Source of the DNA: Niallia sp. XMNu-256
Lineage (GTDB): Bacteria > Bacillota > Bacilli > Bacillales > Cytobacillaceae
Reading direction: 5' to 3'
Length of the DNA: 64,000 nucleotides
Assembly: GCF_036670015.1 (NCBI RefSeq)
Contig: NZ_CP137636.1
Location: 1,528,501-1,592,500 of the forward strand
Shown: positions 34,411 through 42,697 of the stretch, piece by piece
Layout: each line of letters begins with the position of its first letter
How positions within the stretch are numbered: the stretch's first letter is position 1
Translations under genes and position numbers: made by a program
Notes under the pieces: generated by a model
What the model was told of the DNA's origin: nothing
Database searches by the model: none
The model's input: the letters and a program-made list of their open reading frames with translations, nothing else

Positions 34411-34516
34411 ATTTTGCATTCGTGTTTCGCATTCTTGCGAAGATTTATCACCATTAAGAATATAAATTCCATAGAGCTTACGTTTTAAGGAACAAAAAGT
34501 TGGCATGAAAATTGCA
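34411..34516 (+). promoter_or_regulatory. Sigma-54 promoter P5 with upstream half-sites
   Basis: TTGGCATGAAAATTGCA at 34500-34516 has the 12-base GG-GC spacing. ATTTTGCATT (34411), TTTCGCAT (34425) and CTTGCGAA (34434) lie upstream. It drives the thioesterase and perhaps the YerA homologue beyond. Confidence 0.85.
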
Positions 34517-34674
34517 ATTATACTAATAAGAAAATCTCTGTTAATTTGTGGTCTTCTTTTTCAGTAGGACAGAAAGGAGAGCGAGTTGAACTAGAAAAAT
34601 ATAAATAGGATTCAAGTACAAGGTTAATAAAAGAAAAACATTCGTTATTAGGTATTAAAAAGGAGGCGTAAAAC

Positions 34675-35208
34675 ATGAATGCAAAGTATTGTAAAGAATC
34701 AAGAGTGATTCAAACCAATCGTGTCTTTCAAAATGATGTGAATAGTCATGGGACGTTATTTGGAGGGCGAATCATGAGGGATATGGATGAAGTAGCTTCG
34801 ATTTCTGCGTTACGTCATTGTCGTGCAAATTGTGTGACAGCTTCAACGGATTGTGTTGAATTTTTAGCACCAATCCGAACGACAGATGCCGTCAGTTATG
34901 AATCTTATGTTACTTGGGCAGGTTCATCATCAATGGAAATCGTTGTAAAGGTGATGGCTGAGGATTTAAAAAACGGAGAGCGTAAACTAGCCGCGACTGC
35001 AATCTTAACCTTTGTCGGATTGGATGAAAATAAACGTCCCGTAAGAGTTCCTGATGTTATTCCTGAAACAGAGGAAGAAATAAGATTAAATGAAACCGCA
35101 CCGGACCGGGCTAAACTTCGAATGGAAAGGAAAGAAAAAAGTAAAGAATGGTTTGAGTATAGTTCGACGGTAATTCCTGGGGAGGTTATGATAGAAAGTT
35201 GTAATTAG
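34675..35208 (+). CDS. Acyl-CoA thioesterase, hot-dog (YkhA-like)
   Basis: 177 residues with the acyl-CoA hydrolase pattern NSHGTLFGGRIMRDMDEVASISALRHC and an EFLAPIRTTDAVSYESYVTWAGSSSMEI strand. Members hydrolyse acyl-CoA esters and often relieve CoA sequestration. Under a sigma-54 promoter at the end of the block it may act as a safety valve for CoA intermediates. AAAAGGAGG precedes the ATG. Confidence 0.85.
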   Translation: MNAKYCKESRVIQTNRVFQNDVNSHGTLFGGRIMRDMDEVASISALRHCRANCVTASTDCVEFLAPIRTTDAVSYESYVTWAGSSSMEIVVKVMAEDLKNGERKLAATAILTFVGLDENKRPVRVPDVIPETEEEIRLNETAPDRAKLRMERKEKSKEWFEYSSTVIPGEVMIESCN

Positions 35209-35344
35209 TAGATCAGTACTTTTACACGAAATACGACTGGAAGGTGATTAACTGAAGGGCATCATCCTCGTGTTCGTTATCCATTCGTGATATTTTATAT
35301 GAAGAGGAGTTGGAAAATTTTGAATAAAGATTGGGGGTTATTGG

Positions 35345-37117
35345 ATGGATAGCAGAGGCTATAGATGGAGCAATGATCAAATTAGAAAACAAGTAGAGGT
35401 ACTTGATGAAGTGATACATCCGCATATGATCCTCAAAAATGCCACCTATTTAAATTCGTATTTACAACAATGGCTAGTGGCCAATATTTGGATCTATGAA
35501 GATCGGATTGTTTATGTAGGAGAGAAGCTTCCTGAACAATTAGATGGGTGTGAGGTCATTGCTTGTCACGGTCAATTTTTAGTTCCCGGATATATAGAAC
35601 CGCATACTCACCCCTGCCAGCTATATAATCCTCTTACATTAGCAGAACATAGTGGGCAATTTGGAACAACCACGTTAATTAGCGATAATTTAACCTTTTT
35701 CCTTCAGCTCACGAATGAATCCGCTTTCCAATTATTAAATGATTTAAATAACCTCCCATCAAGCATGTACTGGTGGTGCCGGTTTGATGCAAATACTGAG
35801 CTTGATCATCTTCAAGAGATGTTCAATCATGAAGATATTATGCAATGGATCCAACATCCATCTGTACTGCAAGGCGGAGAGCTGACAGAGTGGCCGAGAT
35901 TAGTCAACGGTGACAACCAAATGCTAACTTGGTTACAAGAGACAAAGAAATTAAATAAGAAAGTCGAAGGGCATTTTCCAGGTGCTTCAGAACGGACGTT
36001 AGCCAAACTAATGGTTATGGGTGCAGATTGTGACCATGAAGCCATGACAGGTCAGGAAGCACTTACCCGGCTCATGCAGGGCTATGTGGTATCTCTCAGA
36101 CATTCTTCGATTAGACCTGATTTGGATCATCTTTTAAAGGAATTAATACAGTTAGGTGTTCAAAAATTTGACAGATTTTTCTTTACTACAGATGGATCCC
36201 ATCCATCCTTTTATGAAAACGGAATGACAGACGAGCTAATTAAAAAAGCCATTGATCATGGAATTCCATTCATCGATGCTTATCACATGGCAAGTTATAA
36301 TATTGCCCGCTACTATAATTTGGAACATCTACATGGATCCATTGCTACAGGAAGAATTGCGAATATTAATGTATTAGAGAGCATAGAAAACCCTACGCCG
36401 ATAAGTGTAATGGCTAAAGGGAAATGGATTAAAAAAGATGGTCACAATCAATACGATGCACCCGTTGTCGATTGGAATCAATATCAACTATCCCCACTTG
36501 ACTTAAAATGGACTTTACAAGAAGAAGATATGACCTTTACGACGACAACAGGCATTCGCTTACGAAATAATGTAATTACCATCCCGTATGAAAGTAACAT
36601 AGATATAAATAGTGATAAATTATCCTTTGACCATGATGAATGTTTCTTGATGATGGTGGGAAGAGACGGAACATGGAGAGTCAATACATTATTGAAAGGC
36701 TTTGCCCAACACTTGGATGGATTTGCCAGTTCTTATTGTAGTTCAGGCGACATGATCATAATAGGTAAAAATAAAGCAGATATGATCAAAGCTTTCGAAC
36801 GTATGCAAGCAATCGGTGGGGGAACGGTGTTAGTGGAAGATCATCGGGTTCTCCATGAAATTCCTTTGACTCTAAGCGGAATCATGTCTGATCAAGATAT
36901 GGGCTTATTAATCGAGAAAGAGAAAAGAATGATTCAGTTATTAAAAGAAAGAGGCTATAAATACAACGATCCCGCTTTCACGATATTATTTCTCCCGGGA
37001 ACACATTTACCCTTTATCCGGTTGACTCCAAAAGGTGTGTATGATGTAAAAAATAGAAAAGTGTTAGTGCCTCCAACCAAAAGAAGAAATGGTTGCCGGG
37101 ACATCCTTTCTTTTTGA
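35345..37117 (+). CDS. yerA: Adenine deaminase-like amidohydrolase (YerA homologue)
   Basis: 590 residues, close to B. subtilis YerA in length and pattern: YIEPHTHPCQLYNPLT metal site, EGHFPGAS, GADCDHEAMTG, FTTDGSHPSFYENGM, and an adenine-deaminase C-terminal domain with LSFDHDE and FAQHLDGFASSY. The family is annotated as putative adenine deaminase; true substrate unproven. It is separated from the thioesterase by 136 bp without a clear terminator, so it may read through from P5. A bidirectional terminator follows. Confidence 0.82.
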   Translation: MDSRGYRWSNDQIRKQVEVLDEVIHPHMILKNATYLNSYLQQWLVANIWIYEDRIVYVGEKLPEQLDGCEVIACHGQFLVPGYIEPHTHPCQLYNPLTLAEHSGQFGTTTLISDNLTFFLQLTNESAFQLLNDLNNLPSSMYWWCRFDANTELDHLQEMFNHEDIMQWIQHPSVLQGGELTEWPRLVNGDNQMLTWLQETKKLNKKVEGHFPGASERTLAKLMVMGADCDHEAMTGQEALTRLMQGYVVSLRHSSIRPDLDHLLKELIQLGVQKFDRFFFTTDGSHPSFYENGMTDELIKKAIDHGIPFIDAYHMASYNIARYYNLEHLHGSIATGRIANINVLESIENPTPISVMAKGKWIKKDGHNQYDAPVVDWNQYQLSPLDLKWTLQEEDMTFTTTTGIRLRNNVITIPYESNIDINSDKLSFDHDECFLMMVGRDGTWRVNTLLKGFAQHLDGFASSYCSSGDMIIIGKNKADMIKAFERMQAIGGGTVLVEDHRVLHEIPLTLSGIMSDQDMGLLIEKEKRMIQLLKERGYKYNDPAFTILFLPGTHLPFIRLTPKGVYDVKNRKVLVPPTKRRNGCRDILSF

Positions 37118-37134
37118 AGGGCAGATGTACCTTT

Positions 37135-37179
37135 TAGCACCTTCTTAGTCCGAAAACGGACAAGAAGGTGCTAATTTTT
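37135..37179. terminator. Bidirectional terminator between yerA and the amidohydrolase
   Basis: Long stem TAGCACCTTCTT-GTCCG with its complement, one bulged A, AAAA loop and TTTTT after it. The A-rich upstream side could also serve the convergent gene. Confidence 0.85.
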
Positions 37180-37291
37180 CTATAGGAGTGATATTTATAA
37201 ATAAAAGGTAAGTTTTTCAGTTCTCTTGTGCAATACAGAGATCCTCTTCTTAAACTGTCCTTTACAAACGGTACCCTTTCATTTCTCTTGC

Positions 37292-38707
37292 TTAATTTCT
37301 TTTTTCGTCTAGGGAGCCCGAAGATAAAATTCCTTTATGAAGGACAGCTACACGTTTTGGTAAACGTGCCACCGTTTCAGCTGAACAGCTTGCTTGGACT
37401 AGTACAGCTGTAGCCTCATCTCCTACTTTAGGCCATATTTGCTTACCGGACTCGTTTAATGGTGTAATTCCACCAGTAGCAAGGGAAAGGGCACGTGACA
37501 GACTGTATTCATGTTTCCACCCATACAACTGTGCGGCCAGGTGGGCCTTCTGTAACGTATCACCAATCCCGAATGGATCCCAGTGATCAGTAATACTATC
37601 ATTACCAAGCATCACGTTAACTTTATGATTTTGAAGAGTTGGAATCGGCATTACTCCTTCACCAATCGGAACAGAAGATGCGATAGATATCCCTAAAGAT
37701 GCAAGGCGATTGGCTATTTCTCCAACTTCATCAGGAGTTAACGATGCTAGCGCATATGCGTGGCTTATTGTTACTTTTCCCTGTAAACCTGCCTCTTCAG
37801 TCAGATCTGCCAATCTGTGAATAGCCTTTAAGCCCGTTTCGCCACCTTCATGCAGATGAATATCAATTCCTGCATTATAATCCACTGCGATTTGCACCAT
37901 CGTATGTAATGATTTTTCCATATCCGTATCAAACACGGTTGGATCGATTCCACCTACGTGTGAAACGCCAAGCTGCATGGCTTCACGCATTAAACCCTCT
38001 ACATTTGAACGAAGTAAGCCGTGTTGGGGGAAGGCAACAATTTCATGAGAAATCTTGTCTGAGTAATTTCCTAAGGCAAGCTTAAGTTTCTCGAGATTTT
38101 TCAAACCTACAACCGGATCAATGTTGCAATGGGTTCTCACATATGTGGATCCAAAGCCAAGAATCAGTTCAATTAACTTCTCAGCTCGTTCCTGAGCAGT
38201 TGGTAATAGCTCAAGAAGTAGGGTCTCTTCCAATTCAATTAAATCGAATCTACCATTTTTCCTCATACCCGCTGCTTTCCAGTGGCCACCATAATAAGTT
38301 TTATCTAAATGAATGTGCATTTCCCTAAAAGATGGCAGTAGTAGCAATCCTTTTGCATCATAGCAATCGATCCCCTTATTATAGGGTTTACTAGTATCTA
38401 GTATTTTAGAAATCTTTCCTTTTTTGATTTCAATATTCCGTAATACCGTTTCAGTTGCGACAACATCGCCATTTTCATAAGTGTAACCACTTTCTAATCG
38501 AACATTTAAAAGCATATAGGAACTGCCTTTTTGTGGTTTCTTTTTATTAGTTTTATCTTTTTTCTCTCCTGTATCCGCACTAGCCACCGTTTCAGGAGGA
38601 AGTAATCCAATAGCACCTGTGACACCGAAAACAGCAGAAGCGCCCCCGATTTTACAAGCATCACCGATAAACTTTCTGCGAGACATACCAGTTGTCTCCT
38701 GAACCAT
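37292..38707 (-). CDS. Tat-exported amidohydrolase (cytosine-deaminase-like)
   Basis: 471 residues. The N-terminus has a twin-arginine signal (MSRRKFIGDACKIGG, then a hydrophobic stretch and VASA). The mature part is an amidohydrolase barrel with HIHLDK, DIHLHEGGE, TISHAYAL and GNDSITDHW as metal and substrate ligands, like cytosine deaminase/AtzC-type enzymes. Export by Tat implies folding with metal in the cytoplasm and action outside the membrane. The substrate is unknown. GAGGAGG precedes the start. A truncated copy of its 5' end lies at 10841-11312. Confidence 0.82.
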   Translation of the reverse strand: MVQETTGMSRRKFIGDACKIGGASAVFGVTGAIGLLPPETVASADTGEKKDKTNKKKPQKGSSYMLLNVRLESGYTYENGDVVATETVLRNIEIKKGKISKILDTSKPYNKGIDCYDAKGLLLLPSFREMHIHLDKTYYGGHWKAAGMRKNGRFDLIELEETLLLELLPTAQERAEKLIELILGFGSTYVRTHCNIDPVVGLKNLEKLKLALGNYSDKISHEIVAFPQHGLLRSNVEGLMREAMQLGVSHVGGIDPTVFDTDMEKSLHTMVQIAVDYNAGIDIHLHEGGETGLKAIHRLADLTEEAGLQGKVTISHAYALASLTPDEVGEIANRLASLGISIASSVPIGEGVMPIPTLQNHKVNVMLGNDSITDHWDPFGIGDTLQKAHLAAQLYGWKHEYSLSRALSLATGGITPLNESGKQIWPKVGDEATAVLVQASCSAETVARLPKRVAVLHKGILSSGSLDEKRN

Positions 38708-39159
38708 AAAAAAACCTCCTCTTATAAGACTTTCTTTAGCTTTGAAGCCATAGTACCTTTTTTTCTCCTTTTATTAGGTTTTTGGATTTTTATGTTAAAT
38801 AGTATTCAAAAGGATTATGAAAAATAATAAAGACGTCATTAGTAGTTCAAGACAATCATATAAATATAAATTTAATATTCACTAAATTTTAAAAAATATA
38901 ATAATAATAGTTTAAGTGATTAATCTCTTTTTTTCAATATTTAATCAACTGAAAACAGAGATAGGCATTAGTTATGCCAAATAAAACTTTTTGTAAAAAA
39001 TCATTTCAAGGAAATAAAGTAATTACAAAGAGAATAAGACAAATAGAATAGACATTAGACAATTAAGCTCTTCCTCAATTAATTACGTCGAATTACCAAG
39101 ATGTACACAGGCTAATAAAATAAGTCTGTACCAATAAATTTTCGTACAGACATAATAAA
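38708..39159. other. Upstream region of the amidohydrolase, duplicated in part
   Basis: AT-rich DNA without a gene. Positions 38708-39034 are repeated, with small changes, at about 10990-11312. The duplicated part probably includes this gene's promoter; no clear -35/-10 pair was assigned. A small inverted repeat (GTCTGTAC/GTACAGAC) lies at about 39122-39150. Confidence 0.5.
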
Positions 39160-39470
39160 TTGGTGCCGCCACCACCGAAATGACCCGAAGTTTGTTGAAG
39201 TTTGGAAACCTCTTGAACCTGTGAGAAAGTTGCCATAAAAATGGTTATAGTTGCCCCCCTCAGGGACATAGGATAGTGAACTGGCCCCCAATTGTTAGTT
39301 GTGTCTAACAATTGGGGGGGCATTTTTTGTGGCTTAGAAGTGCAGGGAAGATTTTAATGAAAAAGACCATAAAAAATGGTCTATTCACTAGTAATTTTTA
39401 AGATTCGAGTTCTGATTCCCATAAATTATATTAAAAATGAAACGCGAGAACCGTTCCTCCTGTGTTTCAT
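39160..39470 (+). repeat. Repeat element, copy E (left end missing)
   Basis: Starts at CACCACCGAAATGACCCGAA, keeps the internal hairpin (CCCCCAATTGTTAG with CTAACAATTGGGGG at about 39284-39321) and a right end AAACGCGAGAACCGTTCC. Confidence 0.8.
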
Positions 39471-39569
39471 AGTCTAAATAGATTAGATATTGTCACATTC
39501 ATTATTAAAAGCTCTTAATGGTTTGGTAATAGGACAAGAAACCTGTCCTCATGTCTCAAGTTACACAAA

Positions 39570-39595
39570 ACAGCTGATAACTCAGCTGTTTTTTT
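39570..39595 (+). terminator. Intrinsic terminator-like hairpin
   Basis: ACAGCTGA/TCAGCTGT with seven Ts. No gene is recognised directly upstream, so it may be a relic. The stretch 39471-39933 otherwise shows no gene. Confidence 0.7.
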
Positions 39596-39933
39596 AACAG
39601 CAAAAATAAACCTAGAACCATTAAAAAGCGAGATTAAAAGTTAATAGAAGAGGCTTCAACTGTATAGGGAGAAAGAGGTCATGGAGTTTTAGGGTTTCTG
39701 ATGCGAGAATATTTGTTAGAGAAGTCAACCGTGATTTTTAAGGGTTTTTAAATAAAAATCTAACAAGTAAAATTTATAACAGTGTTATTTGTAATGTAAG
39801 CTCTCAATTAAAGTTTTATTTCATCAGAATACAAGGAGAATAGTGTCGAAAAATTGCGTTAAAAATGTTGATTTTAATAGAATTAAATATTAATATAGAA
39901 TAAATAGAATAATATGTATATGGAGGGATTTAC

Positions 39934-40473
39934 TTGAAAAAGAAGTGGTTTGCATCCATTGCAGCATCATTATTGCTAGCAACATCAATTTCAACAGTTG
40001 CTTCAGCAGATGAAAGTAATGACAAGGATTGTGGTGATTTTGGATCATATGATGAGGTAGTAGCCTATTGGAATAAAATGGGGTATACAGCTACTAATGA
40101 TCCTGAAAATTTAGATGGTAGAGGAAAGTCAGTTGATGATGGTATTCCATGTGAAGCACCGAGTGGCTATGATACATCTAAAATTAATGGATTAGCTGTT
40201 AAAGAAGAAGAGCCTGCTGAACAACCTGCACCAGTCGAGGAAAAAGCTGAGGAAAAAACTGAAGAAAAAACTACTGAATCCTCTATAGAAGAATCAGTTT
40301 CTTCAACAGATGATCAAGATAAGTCAACATCTGAAGAAAATAAATCTTCTCAAGAAGAAGGAGAGGCTTTACCAGACACAGCTTCTAACGGACCATTAAT
40401 GCTATTAGTAAGTGTGGTTGTCGCTGGTTTAGGTTTAGTCATGGCTTTAGCTCCTAAAAAGAGAAGAATATAA
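39934..40473 (+). CDS. LPDTA-anchored surface protein with Excalibur domain
   Basis: 179 residues from TTG after GGAGGG. Signal peptide (~1-26, ending VASA). An Excalibur-type calcium-binding segment follows, with paired Cys (CGDFGSYDEVVAYW ... GIPCEAPSG). A Glu/Ser/Thr-rich low-complexity spacer (~70-145) leads to the sorting signal LPDTA, a hydrophobic helix and KKRR. LPDTA is the signal used by class D-type sortases of Bacillus. The sortase gene follows 53 bp downstream, behind a terminator-like hairpin. The protein is thus probably a dedicated sortase substrate fixed to peptidoglycan; the ligand is unknown. Confidence 0.82.
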   Translation: MKKKWFASIAASLLLATSISTVASADESNDKDCGDFGSYDEVVAYWNKMGYTATNDPENLDGRGKSVDDGIPCEAPSGYDTSKINGLAVKEEEPAEQPAPVEEKAEEKTEEKTTESSIEESVSSTDDQDKSTSEENKSSQEEGEALPDTASNGPLMLLVSVVVAGLGLVMALAPKKRRI

Positions 40474-40482
40474 TGGTTTAAA

Positions 40483-40510
40483 AAGACGGGAATAATCCTG
40501 TCTTTTTTTT
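40483..40510 (+). terminator. Terminator/attenuator between surface protein and sortase
   Basis: AAGACGGG/CCTGTCTT hairpin with eight Ts. It may set a higher level of substrate than of sortase by partial read-through. Confidence 0.8.
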
Positions 40511-40526
40511 ATAAGGGGTGTTTAAT

Positions 40527-41174
40527 ATGAGAAGAATGATCGGTGTTGTTATTTTTCTTGTTGGTATTGGTTTGACATGGTTTTATTATGACGTTTGGAA
40601 CGACTCTAAAAGTTCCGCAGAAACAATTTCTACTGACATCATCGAAAAATATGAGGTTCAATTAAATGAAGGGGAAACTGAAACAATTGCACCCGCATAC
40701 GCTGCGGATACTTCTGAAAACAATAAGTCCGCCGATGATCAATCTATTGTAGAAGAAGTTAATTATGAAATAGGTCAAGAAGTAGCTAAATTAATCATTC
40801 CAGATTTGAAAATGCAATATTCCGTTTACTGGGGAACAGATTCAAATGTTTTAATGCAAGGGGTTGGGATGTTCATTAGTGATTCTACGACTACTCCAAA
40901 AGGAATGAAACATACTGTTTTAAGCGGTCATAGAGATACCGTTTTTACTAGACTAGGCGAATTAGAAATTGGCGATAGAATCATTGTTGAATATGACGGT
41001 TCTTTATATGAATACAGAATCAATAAAACATGGATTACTCACTCGGATGATCGAACGGTCATTGTATCTAAAGATTCCCCAACCTTAACTTTGACCACTT
41101 GTTACCCTTTCGAATTTATAGGTGATGCTCCAGATCGCTATATTATTCAAGCAGACTTAATATCAACAACCTAA
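40527..41174 (+). CDS. Sortase (class D-like)
   Basis: 215 residues. One N-terminal membrane helix (~3-20) precedes a sortase domain with TVLSGHRDTVF (catalytic His), TLTTCYPF (catalytic Cys) and the Arg in APDRYIIQ. It would cut the LPDTA signal of the neighbour between Thr and Ala and link it to the cell wall. ATG 40527 follows AAGGGG at normal spacing; GTG 40518 is in frame but overlaps that site. Confidence 0.88.
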   Translation: MRRMIGVVIFLVGIGLTWFYYDVWNDSKSSAETISTDIIEKYEVQLNEGETETIAPAYAADTSENNKSADDQSIVEEVNYEIGQEVAKLIIPDLKMQYSVYWGTDSNVLMQGVGMFISDSTTTPKGMKHTVLSGHRDTVFTRLGELEIGDRIIVEYDGSLYEYRINKTWITHSDDRTVIVSKDSPTLTLTTCYPFEFIGDAPDRYIIQADLISTT

Positions 41175-41335
41175 AGTATTTTCTAAAAGTAAGGGTCAAA
41201 TAGGATCCACCTTTGAACACAATTAGGGATATAAGGAAAGGCACTCGTCCCGTTAATATCGTAGTGACCCCGCTGAGTGAGAAATTAGGATTGTAGATAG
41301 TAAGGATGGACATGAATTTAAATAACTCCTTCCTT

Positions 41336-41608
41336 AAAATTCGGTGTCTGACACCACCCGAAGTGACCCGGAGTTTGTTGAAGAGACCAATTTTCATAAT
41401 CTTTTCATTAGAACCTACCCGGGACTTCTAAACCAAAAAACTGCAACACAGGGACAGTTAACTGCACCCCAATTGTTATACACAACTAACAATTGGGGTA
41501 TTCCTATGGCAACACTAGTTATATCTATAATTCCAGTTCTGATCCCATTAATTATGTGAAAATGAAACGCGAGAACCGTCCCCAATGTTTCACCCAATGT
41601 TTCACATA
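41336..41608 (+). repeat. Repeat element, shortened copy F
   Basis: Has GACACCACCCGAAGTGACC, the internal hairpin (CACCCCAATTGTTATAC...AACTAACAATTGGGGT) and the right end AACGCGAGAACCGTCCCC, with CCCAATGTTTCA doubled at the edge. The left end and middle are missing or altered. Confidence 0.78.
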
Positions 41609-41714
41609 TGCGGTTGCACCAGCCTTTTTAACCGCGAACGAACCGCATTTCTAGTTTTATAAAAAATTCTTAGGGAAAAGAAATAGTATTACCATGACCT
41701 AAGGAGATGTGGCA

Positions 41715-42347
41715 ATGAGCATTAAAGCACTAGTTTTAAATTGTAGTTTGACAGACAGTACACAGCAATCCAATACCCGCGCGCTGATTAACGAGATTGT
41801 AAAATTTTTTGATGAAAACAAAGTGGAGACGGAAGTGCTCAGAGTGGCTGATTATAATATCGGCTTTGGAATTACCCATGAGGCAGTGAATGATAGCGAT
41901 CAATGGCCAGAGATTTTTGAAAAAGTGAAGCAGGCGGATATCCTTTTGCTTGGCTCGCCGATTTGGCTTGGCGAACAGAGCAGCCTGGCCACTTTAGTTG
42001 TAGAAAGACTGTATGGTGGAAGTAGTCTTACGAACGAAAAAGGCCAGTACATTTACTATAACAAAGTGGGCGGAGCGGTTGTGACCGGGAATGAAGACGG
42101 TGCGAAAAACGTCTCAAGCTACCTAATTTACGCCTTGTCGCATATTGGGTTTACGATTCCTCCGAATGTGGATACCTATTGGGTAGGGGAAGCGGGCCCT
42201 GGCCCATCCTTCATTGAGGCAAACGGGAGAGAGAACGATTTTACGATGCAGCATGCAAAAATAACTGCTAACAATTTAATGCATTTTGCCCGGTTGTTGA
42301 AAGAGCATCCGATTCCGGCAGAAGGAAATGTGATTGAAAGTGAATAG
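41715..42347 (+). CDS. Flavodoxin-like NAD(P)H-dependent FMN reductase family protein
   Basis: 210 residues with flavodoxin fold: LNCSLTDSTQQSNTRALI (phosphate loop), LLLGSPIWLGEQSS and GGAVVTGNEDGAKNVSSYL. Likely binds FMN and reduces quinones, nitro compounds or similar; the partner is unknown. ATG 41715 lies 8 bases after AAGGAG; GTG 41709 is the alternative. Its neighbours do not suggest a pathway. Confidence 0.8.
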   Translation: MSIKALVLNCSLTDSTQQSNTRALINEIVKFFDENKVETEVLRVADYNIGFGITHEAVNDSDQWPEIFEKVKQADILLLGSPIWLGEQSSLATLVVERLYGGSSLTNEKGQYIYYNKVGGAVVTGNEDGAKNVSSYLIYALSHIGFTIPPNVDTYWVGEAGPGPSFIEANGRENDFTMQHAKITANNLMHFARLLKEHPIPAEGNVIESE

Positions 42348-42361
42348 TAAGGTGGCTTGAT

Positions 42362-42481
42362 TTGAATTTAAATTCAAATAACGAGTGGAAATATAAATTA
42401 CGTGGCGAAGAGAAAAGTTATTTTGTGAGTTTCATAGACGAAAATTGCTATGCTATTTTTAAAACATTACCATTACGTTAG
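42362..42481 (+). CDS. Possible 39-residue protein
   Basis: TTG start a few bases after AAGGTGG, ending at TAG. The sequence (NEWKYKLRGEEKSYFVSF, then DENCYAIFKTLPLR) looks protein-like rather than random, but I recognise no family. It lies between the flavodoxin-like gene and repeat copy G. Expression is uncertain. Confidence 0.3.
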   Translation: MNLNSNNEWKYKLRGEEKSYFVSFIDENCYAIFKTLPLR

Positions 42482-42506
42482 TAGAAAATAGCTCAGTATT
42501 CCTTAA

Positions 42507-42697
42507 AAGTGAACTGCACCCCAATTGTTATACACAACTAACAATTGGGGTGCAGTTTTTTGGCATAGAAGTGTCGGGTAGGTTCTAATGAAAATATTTT
42601 AAAACTAGTCTCTTCACTAGTTATATCTATCATTCCAGTTCTGATTCCCATTAATTATGTAAAAATGAAACGCGAGAACCGTCCCCATGTTTCAAGT
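42507..42697 (+). repeat. Repeat element, right half, copy G
   Basis: Begins with the internal hairpin (TGCACCCCAATTGTTATAC / CTAACAATTGGGGTGCA, 42508-42558) and ends with AAACGCGAGAACCGTCCCC. It overlaps the 3' end of the LCP gene. Confidence 0.8.
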
